This document shows positions 31,581 through 43,458 of a DNA stretch of 60,000 bases, one piece after another (the stretch's first letter is position 1; each line of letters opens with the position of its first letter). The notes under the pieces are model-generated. The model worked only from the letters and a program-made list of their open reading frames with translations. It ran no database searches and had not been told where the DNA came from. The stretch is from the NCBI GenBank assembly GCA_030704615.1, contig CM060734.1, positions 48,130,042 through 48,190,041 on the forward strand. The letters are read 5' to 3'. The position numbers were made by a program, and so were the translations under genes. Source of the DNA: Takakia lepidozioides. Taxonomy: Eukaryota > Streptophyta > Takakiopsida > Takakiales > Takakiaceae.

Positions 31581-33060
31581 AAAAACCCGCGGTCTTCACA
31601 TGGCCAGGTGGGACTGCGGTTGTAGAAGAAACACCTATTCCCGGGGTTGCCCCAACTCGTTTGCAAGAGCAAAAATGCTCTCTAAGTCGGCACCGACGCC
31701 CAAAATATGGGGGAATCCCGAACCTAGCTTTGCATCCAAACCTAACTTGATTCTTCTATGATGAGGGGAAATCGTGCACTTGTAACACTGAGAAACAGGT
31801 TCGGATGGTCAGAAACCTAGGAATATTCGCATAAATATGCAAAAAATATTCTTTTTTTGGGTTCTGCTCATGCTTTTTTGTGCTCATTGCTCATAGACAA
31901 ACAACCCCCTCGTCACGGTAGTCTGAACTCAAGGAAGACAAAAATAAATAAAAATAAAAACACAAAGCCACCGTTGCCCGCCGCTTGGAGGTCATCCCAT
32001 TGTCGCCCTCGCCCGACAGCTCATTTTTAAGAATAATTTTAAATTTTAAAAAATTGTCATGTGTGCAATGTACATAGGCCGTCACCTTGACAATGGGATA
32101 AATAGGGTCACGTGAAAATAATTAGTAAACAAAATTACTCGACATAAAGTCACTTTTGGACGTAACGTCCGACTTATTGGCGCCACGTCACATCATAATT
32201 GACAACTGTGGCACAAGTAAAGAAGGATCTGTCACACACATGGTGCTTGTCCGAGGCATCGAAAATGAGCTACATTCTTTATTTTCTTCCTACACAAAAT
32301 TTTCAATAGTTTTATGCAATCTGACAATTAATATAATTATCAATTATATCAAACTCTACTAGATCATACCAACTCGGCATCGATCTCAACTCCAGTCGGT
32401 GGATCTCTAACATATAGACGACCCTCGAGTTATGGTCCATAGAACTATAAAAATCCAAGGTGGTCATCACCTCCACACTTGGAGCGTGCTAACTAATAAA
32501 TGAAAAATTCAAATCATAACATTGAAAAATTCTCCCAAAAAAACACCAAAAAAATAGAGTACAATCCTCGTATAGTACTAACAAATGTTTTAGTTTCATA
32601 AGCAAACCCACAATAGACATTGGTCTTACTCTAAACCATGATGGCTAATAAACCACACCTTCACAGATTGGATGAACTTTTTGTTTTCTAAATTATCCTC
32701 AAATATATTTATTTATAATAAAATAAATATTTGTTTAAAAAAAAAAAACACCTAATGTTGTTGTACTGTGGTTCCCAAAATGTATCCTTAGAATGTTGTG
32801 CCTTTGTCTTGTGATGATCACCTTCCAGACAAAACCTTTCATCAGTACATTGCTCTACCTAGAAGTTTCATTCACATTCTTCAGATTAGATGTGAGTTAA
32901 ATTTGATTTGCTTTGTCTTTTATCTGTTGACAAATTAATCCAAATCAATCCATGGCTCCATAATTTACTGCAATAATGCACCCGCACAACTCTACTATTT
33001 AATATATGAGGCCACAAACAAAGGTGATTATGTTTGACAAAACCTGAGAGCTCTGCAACA
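31581..33060. other. gene-poor DNA including dispersed repeat copy 2
   Basis: 32054-32213 repeats the order of blocks seen at 21472-21640 (GTGTGCAATGTACATAGGCC, CGTCACCTTGACAATG, AATTACTCGA, ATAATTGACAA). The rest has short ORFs only. Confidence 0.4.
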
Positions 33061-34019
33061 TGCGGTGAGGTGACCTTAGGGACTTAGTTCGTTTCTGGCT
33101 GTCGACGTTCAGCAACTCCTCGGTGAAGCTCTCTGGCTACATAGTTTACTGTAATCCTCGTTTGGCGTGCAGCTCTCTTAGGATTCCAACTGCTTCTACG
33201 TTCAACACTCTTTTCTAAGCCCTGTTTAGTGATTAAGCTTCATATGTGAGGGCAGTGTAGAATTTTCTATGTCTAGTTTCTTTCCCTAGCATCCTAGGGG
33301 CTGTGTTCTTTCTTCAATTTGGGATGAAGATTCCCTTGAGGCATAGTTTACTATAATCTTCGTTCAGTGTGCAGCTCTCTTACGGCTTCTTCTGCTTCTG
33401 TGTTCAACTCTCATTTCTAAGCCCCGTTTAGTGTTCAAGCCTTATTTGTGTCGTTTCTTCTTCAGCTCTGGAGTGCAGTGTAGTTTTCTTCGTTTGGTGC
33501 TTCTCCTCCCCTAGCGAGGCTGCATGCTGTGATCTTTCCTCACTTCGAGGATGGTGAGCTTGTTGGCTGGGGCAGGTGGTGATTTTCGCTGAGCATGAGG
33601 ATTCCCCATTAATTCAGTTGCTTTCCAGTCAGTATCACTGCCTCGTCGTCTCTGACTCAATCGGTCTCGTACGCTGTTTGGTGCTTCTTCGGGCGGTGTC
33701 TTCTCATTCGCTCACTCGGTCCCCGGATGCCAGTGTTCAATTTCCTTTCTCAAAGAACTCTTCTTGTGCTCTCTCTTTGAATTGGTGGCTTCCCTTCTTA
33801 GTCTATCCTCTGGCCTTGGTCTCTGATTCATCTCATTACGGGTAGTTAGCTGTTTTCCGTCTCCCCGGCGTTCACGATTGGTCTGGGCTGTGCATGCCGT
33901 CATCTTGTGCTCTGTGTTTGCTGCATCCTGGTTACGCTGCTGTGGTTTTTTCAGCTTTCGGGGTTTTGAATCTTCTTCTCTTATTGGGCCTTTAATTGGT
34001 TTTGTGTGCTTTCATCATC
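33061..34019 (+). promoter_or_regulatory. LINE 5' UTR with tandem promoter-like monomers
   Basis: A unit containing CATAGTTTACTGTAATCCTC, GTGCAGCTCTCTTA, TTCTAAGCCCTGTTTAGTG and AGGGCAGTGTAG starts at about 33140 and recurs 202 bases later (33342) with the same blocks; a third partial unit (CCTAGCGAGGCTGCATGCTG) follows near 33510. It directly precedes ORF1 (ATG at 34020). Tandem monomers at a LINE 5' end typically carry its internal promoter; that function is inferred. Confidence 0.5.
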
Positions 34020-35563
34020 ATGCAATACCGAGGAATTTCCTATGGTTGTCGTGGTAATGGTAATCGTGGATCCTCTCATCTCATGAGAGGAAAAGGCAGG
34101 GGTAGGGGTTGGTTCCCCTCTGGATCTTCTGGGGAGACCTCAACATCTTCCCTCCCCTCGCTGCTGGGCAAAGGCCCTTACCAAGTAGCCACTCCCCCTG
34201 TGTGTGCTAATGTAGAATCCTGAACATGTGGATCTTCTTGATGCTGATGAGACTATTCACCCTATCAACATGGAAACTGTTCGCAGTCAAATCTCTGAGC
34301 TCCAATCTCGAGGAGTAGTGTTTCACTTTCCTGGACGATTGAAGAATAGGGACTGGGTCAGAGAATGGGTTGTGGAACATATAGGTGGGGAGGATCAGCT
34401 GAAGCTGTTGTTCTGTCAACCTATGGGTAGGGGATTCTTTGATGTCATGTTTGAAACCCAGGAGGCCGCGTCTAGGGCTCTTTCCTTTAACCCTCATTTT
34501 TCTAGTCACAAGTTTCATATATTCCCATGGAATGGTGTTTTTTGTCGCCCGCGTGTCATCTCTCTCTCCTACCTTCCTTGTCAGTATCTTGCTTCTCTTC
34601 CAGAAATAGGCACTTGTTTTGGGGACTACCTGGGCTGCCTGAATGTGTTTGATCCCGAAGCCAGCAATTCCATGGTGGCTGAAATGACTGGGTGGAGCAT
34701 TTTGTCCAATATCAGTAAGTGCTCCTAAGATTGTTGTTCTCATGCCAAAGTCTGCCATTGTTCCAAAGGCCATTCGCCTTCCCTCCCTGGTAGCAACCTT
34801 CATAACTGTAGCGGTCTTTAAGGAGCAGTTTTGCATGGTGTGCCACGGGTGCAATGGTGTGGGGCATTTTCTTGCTGATTGTCCTCTATTGAAGCGCAAG
34901 TGGGAAGCCAAGGAGGCTACCGCAAAGGCTGCAGCAGTAGTCACTAACTTCAACAATCCTGCTGATCCCTCAGTTCTAAGATCTCCCACTCCCTCCTTGG
35001 CTGTCATTCCTCTAGATTCTTCTCCCTTGCTTATGCTACCTACCAATTTTATGGTTGGCTCCTCTTCCTCTCCGGTCCCTCGTTCTCCAAGATCTGAGCG
35101 GCAGAAAACCCCTGTCAAAACCTCTCTTCCTTTTCTTTCGCCTAGGGCAGACATGGCTTTGGGTCTTTCTCCTAGTATCTCTCACCTGGAGAACTTTATT
35201 CTTCCGTTGGTTTTCTCCATTGCCCATTTTTGGGAGTCCACAGTTCCAAGTTTCAGGGATAGCTTGGCCACTAGGTGTCTGAGGTTGAGATCCTTTAGCA
35301 ATTTGCAACTGACCCCCTGGTCCCCAATCTCTGGTATCAAGAAATGCAATGCCATCATTTCTATTACTCCAATCATTTATCAGCTGGTCTTAGGTTCTCC
35401 TCAATTTCTGCTCACAGATCCTGTTTTGGGGCTTGCAACTGCTTGGGTCACCCATAATGATTTTTTGGAGTTTCCTGGTCTGGAGCAAACAGTGGATTTG
35501 ATGATAAAAAAAATTCACAACCTTTTTGCTTCAGAAATGCCTTTATTTGGCTATGAATCCTAG
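34020..35563 (+). pseudogene. LINE ORF1: DUF4283-like domain and CCHC zinc knuckle
   Basis: From ATG 34020 there is a Gly/Arg-rich start (RGKGRGRGWFPSG), a frame change near 34220, then VFHFPGRLKNRDWVREWVVE and GRGFFDVMFETQEAASRALS, the RRM-like DUF4283 fold of plant LINE/retroelement ORF1, and LPCQYLASLPEIG. After another frame change come IRLPSLVATFITVAVFKEQF and CHGCNGVGHFLADCP (C-x2-C-x4-H-x4-C zinc knuckle). A Ser/Pro-rich tail continues to about 35563. ORF1 proteins coat LINE RNA as a nucleic-acid-binding partner. At least two frameshifts and stops make this copy inactive. 35564-36490 holds degraded linker ORFs. Confidence 0.65.
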
Positions 35564-36492
35564 GGTCACTCTTCATTTTGGCTCCTACTTGGTGGATAAT
35601 CACAAGCACTCCACCTTTTCCACAGTTCAGGTGCTTGTTGTTTTAAACCACCGGGAGGTTTCTAAATGTCATGGGGAGAATATTGGGGGTTGCTGGTCCA
35701 ATGGTAGTGAGATCCTAGCGGACTTTGCTACTTTGATGGATCCTTCAGAGCTGGTTTTGGCCTCGCGAGCCCTGGCTACAGGCTGTCTTCTGATTGGGCC
35801 ATTTGTGCAAAAAAAGATCTGGATAAGGGTAAACAATTGCTTATTGAACTTGAGCCTGCTGAGGACAGCTCTCAAGGTGACATTGACTCTTTCCTAAGAC
35901 CTTTCCAGGAGTTTCCCCTGACTCCAGTTGGGTCTCTGGCCCCAGTGCCCTTTCTCATCACGGATTACCCTCCTCTGGTATTATTCTCCCCTACCGTCCT
36001 CTCCCCAGCACCGTGTGTTGTTCTTGATGTCTTTTGTGGGACTATTCCTATTGCTTTGCCAGTCCCGCTGGTCTCTAAGCTGGTTCCTTTCTTCATTCAT
36101 GCTCCCCTCCCTAGGTAGCGATGCCTTTTACTTGTTTCTGCCTCCGGTAAGCGGCACTTGCCCTCACTGCTGCTCTTTGACTCTGACATTTGTCATCCTC
36201 AGGTAGTCACCTTTGACTTGGCCATTCTCTTGGGTTTACCAGTGATGTCTCTCAGTCTGTCCTTCTCCACACATAAGCGTCAATTTTGCATCTCTCAACT
36301 TGGTAAAGCAAGGCAGGGGCCTTTGCTGGTGGCTTCGTGTAGCTTTTGTCCCCGTGGCAGCAGCCTTCACACCTTTTTTCGTGGATTTCGTCTCTCCCCT
36401 CTCATGACAAAAGAAGCAATTTTTTTTTTTTCGCATCCCTTCAGGCCATCTCTTCAAGGGGAACCCTTGAGCCTACATGATGACCTCCCTCC

Positions 36493-37360
36493 ATGAACCT
36501 CTCTCTCCATTCTTGGAATATTAGGGGGTTGGGCTCTGACTCATCTACTCCTAAGCGGGTCAGGCTTAAACGTTGGGCCTCTTCTCTGATCCCCTCTCAT
36601 GCTATAATTCTTATTCAAGAGCATAAACTTAACGCGCTCAAGATCTCTTCCTTAGGCAGTCAATTCTGGCCTGCCTCGACAGCTTGGTGGGATGCCACCC
36701 ATGAAGGCTCTCGGGGGGGGGGGGAATGGCCATTCTTATTGGGGCTTCCCTTCTTCCCTCTATCTCCTCTGTTTCTACTTGGGTTTTGAGTAGGGTCCAG
36801 TGTTTGTTGCTTAATACTCCCAATAATGAGGGGTTGCTTGGGATAGTTAACATTTATGTCCATAATTCTTCTCTAGATCGCGCTCAGCTCTGGTGCCTTA
36901 TTAGGTCTAAAATCTTGTCTTTAAATCATGTTGAGCATTGGATTCTAGCGGGGGATTCAACATGGTTGAAACTCCCTCTGACAGACTTGAGCTAGACTCT
37001 AATGTTATCTCGCTCTCTGAACTACATGAATGGGAAGCACTTACTCTTTCGGTGGGTCTTGCAAATAGTTATTCATTTCCCCTTTCTCCCGCTTTCTCAT
37101 GGTCCAACAATCGTGCCCCGCCAAGCCTGTGCATGGCGAGACTTGATCGGTTCTACTTTTCTTCTTCCATTTCCACCTGGTTCCACTACCTTCCCATGAG
37201 TCCTATCTTGTCTGATTTCGACCACGCCAAGATGAGAGCCAAGGTGGTTACACCAGGGGTTAAGGCCAGAGGGAGAGGTTTCACTAAGATTAACATAAGC
37301 ATTCTCAAGGATCCAAAATGCTTAGAGGCCATTAGTGCTTGCTGGTCTAAAATTGCCTAG
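36493..37360 (+). pseudogene. LINE ORF2 endonuclease (APE-type)
   Basis: The frame starts LHSWNIRGLGSDSS and ILIQEHKLNALKISSLG, the first two motifs of the exonuclease-endonuclease-phosphatase fold (catalytic Asn and Glu). At a run of 11 G (36713-36723) the frame shifts to MAILI and continues VNIYVHNSSLDRAQLW, HWILAGD, then a second shift to the DFNMVE-like motif, a SWSNNRAPPSLCMARLDRFY segment and LSDFDHAK (the SDH motif altered). The endonuclease nicks target DNA to prime reverse transcription. Broken by homopolymer shifts. Confidence 0.7.
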
Positions 37361-38488
37361 CTTTTTTTCATCTCCTACCATGAAGTTTTTGTCCAAGTTG
37401 CAGGCTTGTAGGAAGCTTTGCATCTCCTTGGCTAGGGATATGGCTTTGCAAAACAATTGTTATGAAGCTGCTTTGGTTAAGTGTCTTGCGGTCTGTCAAA
37501 AGAAGTTAGATGGCAAAACGGCATGGTCCTCAGACTCTCATTACTTATGCTCAAGCTAAGCGACGTCTGAAAATTTTGCAGCAATCGAAAGACCAATCCT
37601 TGAAAATGAAAGTCGGGATAGATTGGTCCTTAAAGGGCGAAAAGATGACTGGTAATTTTTTTTTAAAGGCAAAACAGAGACGGGCCTCTCAGACTTTTTT
37701 GTCCCTCAAAGATCATCTGAATGTATCTCATACTCATCCTAAACAAATTAACTCCATCGCAGAGGGGTTCTTTAGTTCTTTATACTCTGCTGACCCTGAA
37801 ACAGACGGTATGAGGCATGCTCGAGCCTCGGTCTGTAGCAGAATCCCAATCATCTTGACGCCACTTCAGGGGGATGATCTGAACCTTCCTTTCTCTGTTA
37901 TTGAATTGGGTGATGCTCTAGATGCTAGATGGCATCCCAGCTGAGTTTTACAAGTCTATGTGGTCGACCATCTCTGAGGACTTCCTTGAGATGGCCAATG
38001 ACATTCTTGCCAAGAATATCATGCCATCTCAAATCTCTCAAGGGGTCATTGCCTTGATATTCAAGAATGGAGACCATGAGGACATTGCTAATTACTGACC
38101 TATCACCCTTTTAAATGTCTCGTACAAAATCATTGCTAAAACCTTGACCCGCCGTTTGCAATTGCTTCTTCCTTCTCTTATTCGGCCTGCCCCAACCGGT
38201 TTTGTTAGGAAGAGGATGATACTCGACAATATCATCCTAGCTTATAATGAGGCCTTGAGTTATGCTGCAGTGTCTAATCAACCCTTAGCCTTGCTTATGC
38301 TTGACTTTGAGAAAGCCTTTGATCGGATCAATTGGCACTTTCTCATAATGGCCATTCAAGGCGCAAGTATACATTCTGGATAGTTGTCTTGGGTCAAACT
38401 TCTGCTCTTCTCTGCCTCCAGCAAGGTGTTAACCAATGGATTTTCTCTCAAAATCCTTTGCCCTTCAACGCTCTATCCGTCAGGGCTG
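37361..38488 (+). pseudogene. LINE ORF2 reverse transcriptase, N-terminal half
   Basis: After a connector with GEKMTGNFFLKAKQRR, the RT begins with LDAMDGIPAEFYKSMW-type sequence, QISQGVIALIFKNGD and NY*PITLLNVSYKIIAKTLTR, where NYRPI has become NY-stop-PI (TGA at about 38097, a likely CGA-to-TGA change). FVRKRMILDNIILAYNEAL and LALLMLDFEKAFDRINWHFL (first catalytic Asp) follow. It ends at SIRQG-C, immediately before a T run; the YADD half is missing from the window. The element is therefore 3'-truncated, the reverse of the usual LINE pattern, consistent with a later insertion or deletion. Confidence 0.75.
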
Positions 38489-38720
38489 TTTTTTTTTTTT
38501 TTTTTTTTTCTTTTCTTTTGGCTGCAGATTGTCTGGCAACGACGCTACCGCGTGAGCCTGGCGCGTGAGCGTGTGAGCGTACGCTCACACAATGATGACG
38601 TGGCGTGAGCCTACGCTCACGCTGCTGACATGGCGCTGATGCTGACGTGGCGTGAGCCTGGTCCAGGTCATGCCACGTCACCACAAAGAAGGTGGGCCTA
38701 TAACCGTGGAGCCCCGAACT
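38489..38720 (-). mobile_element. T-run and TGACGTGGCGTGAGC-rich repeat, copy 2
   Basis: A run of 21 T (38489-38509) followed by CTTTTCTTTT on the plus strand is an A-rich tail on the minus strand. Beyond it lie GTGTGAGCGTACGCTCACAC (38571-38590, a perfect 20-bp palindrome), GATGACGTGGCGTGAGCCTA, CTGACGTGGCGTGAGCCTGG and CCTATAACCGTGG. Read on the minus strand the block order equals copy 1 at 30803. The A-tail and position inside a LINE suggest a retroposed sequence. Confidence 0.5.
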
Positions 38721-38778
38721 GCTGATTTCACCACATGAAGGTGAAACGGATGAAGGGTTTTGGGCTTCTGGAGTTCAA

Positions 38779-39006
38779 CCTTCTGTTAACAGGAGCTTCA
38801 TTTCGTAGAACTGAAATGAACCTCGTGTCGACACAAGGGGGATTTGGAGAACTTCAACAAAACCTCGTGTTAACACAAGGTTGTTTTCCTGGAACAAAAA
38901 TGAACTTCGTGTTGACACGATGTTGTTTTCTGAGAACTAAAATCATCCTTGTGTCAACACAAGGAGGATTTGGAGAACTTCAAGTAAACCTCGTGTTGAG
39001 ACGAGG
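38779..39006 (+). repeat. 42-bp tandem array with an 18-bp palindrome in each unit
   Basis: Six units start exactly 42 bases apart (38779, 38821, 38863, 38905, 38947, 38989). Each has a palindromic core such as CCTTGTGTCAACACAAGG or CCTCGTGTTAACACAAGG, then GA(G)..GAACT-type sequence. Because 42 is a multiple of three, one frame (38735-39010) encodes a 14-residue repeat (NLVSTQGGFGELQQ and variants). No start-up signals or homology are seen, so coding is unproven. Confidence 0.75.
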
Positions 39007-39190
39007 TTGATTTGATCATCTGTCTATCTGAAGGTAGTTTCTTGTGTTTGCTAATGAAAAGAGAAGGACAAACCAATGCGACAAATGCATTGACCCACGC
39101 ATAGCAAAGATGTTTGACGTCATACATTGAGAGTCACTGGATTTGAACAGTCATTCCATTACAAGTTGTAGTCAAGGAAAACACCGATTT

Positions 39191-42100
39191 TTATGGGTTT
39201 GTATCCCGCTGTAGAAGTGTGTTGACTTCGTTGAAACTCATAGTGGCTTGGTGAATGAAGAAGTCGCGCTTTGGATCACAAACCATCCTTCTCAAGAAGA
39301 CGAAGTAAAGGTGTTTGCACGGTATGAACTTCCCTCTCTTTCCCAAACTACTTGAAAGCATACCAACAAAATCTGGACATGTACAATTGGGAAAATTGGA
39401 AACAGTGATTTCGTACGTCCTGTCCTGCAGCGCAGATGCGGATGAGATCATGGTGAAGACCCGACCATACCCTGGATCAGGCACTTCCATTGTTCCCGCA
39501 ACACGAGCGTGAAGCATTCTGGCGGACTCAATTTTGCCGTAGTGTTCTGCGGTTGGAGGGAACCGTCGAACAAGCTTCCCGTTCCGTCTGGTTGGCCACA
39601 AGTGAGCGTCAGGCGGAGGTACCCGTGAACCGCTTCCACTTGAAGCACCTTCACGTGCAATGGAATGTCTGGCTAGGGAGAAACCCGCCTCTTCTAGCAT
39701 TGCAATCTCTCGGTGAGTGAGACCTGTGCCCATCTTCACAGGCCACACGGTTGGTGGAGTAGGCTTCCTTACCACGGAAGGCCTCACTGTACCATGCACA
39801 CATCTCCAACAATCGTCAGCGCAGAACCAGAACTTGTGGTTCTTTGCCTCGCCTTGTCCGTAAGGGAGAAACAAACCCGTGAATGTAGGAGCTGCAGTGC
39901 GTTCTTTCCCTCTGGAGATTAATGATGTACATTTTTCATGATTGGTGGCCCTGATCGCCGCGCATTTCACACGAGATCCAGCACTTGTGCGTTCTATATA
40001 CCAAACCTCATCCAAGCCCATGGACTCGATTATATGCGGCACCACGTTGTGGTCTTCAACCATTGCAGTGACAATGCTTGATGCAGGGGTCCGGTCTGGG
40101 CCAGAGTAGCCCTCACCTGTGGATGTTCCGCAATTCCATCTCTGATCCAAGTGAACACGTGGCGTCGAGAAGTTCACCCTGTCCGGCCTATGGGAATCTG
40201 CATCCGATCCGAGAGGGGGGTGTCCAATTTCCGTTTGCAAGACCCGAATCTTCGCCTTCCAGATGGGGAACTCTTCCCACGAGAGGGGTGCCATCTGCAC
40301 ATATGCTCACTGCCTGCGCTATTTTGCTGGGATCCCCTGATCTTCCAGCTGCCCGCAACATCAACTCGCTCCTGTCCGGACCTTTGCCACCAAGGCCACC
40401 CCTCAAGAATGACCTATATCTGGTTTGCTGCTGCAGAGCACGAATGAGGTCATCGGCCGTCGCCGCATACAAATCTCTCCCTTTTTTGCCGGATTGCTGC
40501 AACCAGGCATTGTGCATTGTCTCTGCAAGATTGCAAGAAGGCATGTCCGCCATCTCCTCAATGGACATATGCTGCAAGGAAAAAAAACAGAAACCCGATA
40601 TTAGGATTGGACCCTGAAAGATATATCCGAAGCACCCAAACGAAGGTGAATACAAACCACTCACCGTTGTCATGGCCGCTCCCCACTGTCGGTAACGGAA
40701 GTGCCAAAATGCGAACCAGTCTTGCAGTGCCCTCATGCTGTCCTCCGATGCCGCTCCAGATGAGTACCACCAGGCACGAATTGTCTGGAACAATGTATTC
40801 GCTTCCCCCATAGTTTTGGCGTCCTTGTACTGGTTGCACAGTTGGCGATGCATAGTCTGCATATCTGGCTTGATGTATGTCTTTGTGTGTTTGTCCAGGG
40901 ATTGTGTCCAATGGAAAAGACTTGTACGTTCTCTTCCAGGCATTGGCACTTTTGGGTCTCCCGTCCCGAACACAATACGGACAGCGTTGAAGTTAGCTTG
41001 AGCACTATCGGCCATGAAACCAACGAAATTGGGAGATGGGAGACCATTGGAGGCCATAACTCGAATGAGAGCTTCCCACATGAGCTGTTGTGAATCTGTG
41101 TCCTCTGACTGCATGTCACACACTGCAATTGTCATGACCCGCTGGTACACAGGGTCGTAAACATGACATGCCATTGTGGTCCAGTCTTTAACCCTCTTGA
41201 CATGATCGAACATAAGGAAGCAGTTGCCAAGATCACCACCCTTCTGCATACGTTTAACCAGGCTGACCCCGCTGCCCTCACCTTTTGTGGACATTTTGAA
41301 CAAGAACACTTTCCTGGCTCCTTGTCCCGGGAAAACGCTGTCTTGGATGTAGTCATACATGCTCCTTTTCTTCAAATCCATAATATTGTCCATATAACCT
41401 CGGCTCCCAGAGCCCATTCTTAAAGCGTTCACCTGATTCCTAATGTTTGGAGAAGTCAAAGTTGAGAAATGGTCCATAACAGTGTCCAAAGCCGATCCCT
41501 CCAGTATTCCTCCAACCGAATTTGATGCACACAGAATACGGCTTTCCAGAAAGGACTTGCTCGCCCCCATGGCAAATGCAGATGTGGTTCCAATTGGATT
41601 GGTATCCAACTCTTGCCTTATCAGACGCGAGACTGTGTCAACGCTCTCCCTATAATCCCCCTTGGACACAGGGTGGTTGTGAAAACCGAAATGGACACAG
41701 GCTCTAGTCAGGTTTTTGAATCGATGCACCACATAATACATTCTGGCGCCACACAAAGCAAGGCAGCAAGGTGGTACCCTACAGAACTTGCACACAAAAG
41801 TGTTACTGTATGGTGGTGTCACCCCAGGCTTGAATGGATTCTCACTGACACCATCCCATTCGCTTTGGTTTTGCACACCTGACAATGCGAAGTGTCTGCA
41901 TTTCATATTCTCGCATTTCAGGTGCCCATTACAGACTATTCGCCTGAATATGAGTTTGTCGTTGTTGTGAATATTGGAGGTTTTTGTGCGGCACCAAGGG
42001 TGCCCATCGTGCTTTTTGTCCATTCCTTCCAGGAGACTAGAAATGCCCCCCAAGCGGCCAGGAGGAGGCAGCTCGAAAACAGTATTACTATCAAAAGATT

Positions 42101-42660
42101 CCGGCAAGAATGCCACCCTCTGAATATTGAAAGTGCTCCAGTCTATCCCCCTCAACTCACTCTTGAAACCTGCCATCCCTCCCATGGCTTTCAGTTTAGG
42201 AATGACACTGGTGATCTCCTCCACATCTGCTTCTACAGGTGGACATGGCTGATCCACGGGCGGTATTGCACATGTGTCATCGGAGGATGAGTCCGAAAGC
42301 TCAACTACAGTGTTAACGGTACTCGTCTCCTTCTTGACAACCACGGGTGTTTTCTCCTGGGCCACTGATGTTGCCGTGCCAGGAGTAAGGAAAGATCCTG
42401 CAGACTGTCTCAGAGGGGCACTGAGCACCCTGTATCTGCCTGGAGGCACTCTCCATTGTGTGGCTGGTGCAGTATGCGAAGGGTTCTGGAACACGTACTT
42501 GAGAAGTTGGCATCGTACACTTCCCTTTGAAGGAATAGAGTTCCATTTTCCAACCGAAATTGCGTTGCGAGGACGTGTTCATGCACCAACGCAAAACCAT
42601 CATCTTCCACCTCGTAAGAAAATGGCACAGGGTGGTCCTCATTGAAGAAGTCCGCGTCAA
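39191..42660 (-). pseudogene. MULE-like transposase with SWIM finger, copy 1
   Basis: The main frame (start about 42494) has an acidic linker, GGMAGFKSELRGIDWSTF, GMDKKHDGHPWCRTKT, a Cys/His region (CNGHLKCENMKCRHF, CKFCRVPPCC, ACVHFGFHNHP; WRKY-GCM1/FLYWCH-like), then FDHVKR, MTIAVCDMQSEDTDSQQLMW, FVGFMADSAQANFNAVRIVF and SLFHWTQSL, resembling a MULE core with D, D/E and D..H positions. After a 93-nt intron (40664-40572, in frame) come NLAETMHNAWLQQ, a KCAAIRATNHEKC/FWFCADDCWRCVHG module and a SWIM finger (CTCPDF...CKH). A one-base excess in a C6 run near 40227 shifts the frame before the SWIM half. An N-terminal segment (42660-42500) in another frame may be a further exon. It is otherwise intact over about 1030 codons. 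I infer a transposase; domestication is possible. Confidence 0.6.
40572..40664 (-). other. 93-nt intron of copy 1
   Basis: Donor ACG|GTGAGT at 40664 and acceptor CCTTGCAG|CAT at 40572, with a T-rich stretch before the acceptor. Length is divisible by three and it has no stop, so retention would add 31 residues. Copies 2 and 3 have introns at the same protein position. Confidence 0.75.
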
Positions 42661-43440
42661 GGGAGCCCATGGCCTGGGAGGCCATATGTCGATGTTGCTT
42701 CAGAAAGTAGAGTTCACAGTCCGACCGTGCTTGTGAATGCAAATTGTGTGGGAGCGGAGTTTTTGGCGTCCTCACAGAGAATTGCAGGTATCGCTCCGGC
42801 TTGCAGATCTCCTAACGCGGGTTTCCACTTCTGTGAAATGTCTCCCCATGCAAACCAAGCGCATGGTCATAATGTCAGCCCTAATCCTAGAATCCAACTG
42901 TTTTTTCAGAAGTGCCCCACCAGTGCATTCGTTGACAGATTGACTGACAGAGCCGCCGTTTGGTTGTCATGTCAGAGAGGCCAGAAGAGATGCCCATTTC
43001 CATTTAATTTTAACGCTACCTGCACCGCTGTACAACTGTACACACTTGACATTCCTCTGGAACATGCCAGAATAACGAACTTTTTCAGATGGGAGGTGAT
43101 TAGACCCCAACGGTTTTTGAATGGATGAGGATCCAATGATCTCCGCCGATATTTCATAACGATTAGATGGACACGTGTTCGCCATGCATGTGGAATGAGT
43201 CAGTGGCGCATTGAACGTTGCGAGTGAACATCTTGGCGTTGAAGGCCTTGCGATGAACCTCTCATAGTCCTCTTTTTTCCCTCTTCTCGTTATTGTCTTT
43301 GCAACCCTGGATTCTGCAGAGACGGTGACCCCATTCCGAGGGAGAAGCAAGCGTCGAAGAACACTTTATTTCACATCAAAGAAGCAAAGGGCATGCGCTA
43401 AGGAGAGGATGAGGAAGGCGAGACGGGAACTTAGAATGGG
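42661..43440. other. region upstream of transposase copy 1
   Basis: Short ORFs on both strands without recognised domains; would contain the promoter and left end of copy 1 if it is a transposon. No terminal inverted repeat was identified. Confidence 0.3.
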
Positions 43441-43458
43441 AGAAGAACATCCGGCGTA

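Noticed and set aside
34207-35154. 315-codon minus-strand ORF
   Set aside because: It is antisense to LINE ORF1, whose sense frames carry the DUF4283-like and zinc-knuckle motifs.
38779-39006. CRISPR-like array
   Set aside because: Units are contiguous with no unique spacers, and the context is eukaryotic.
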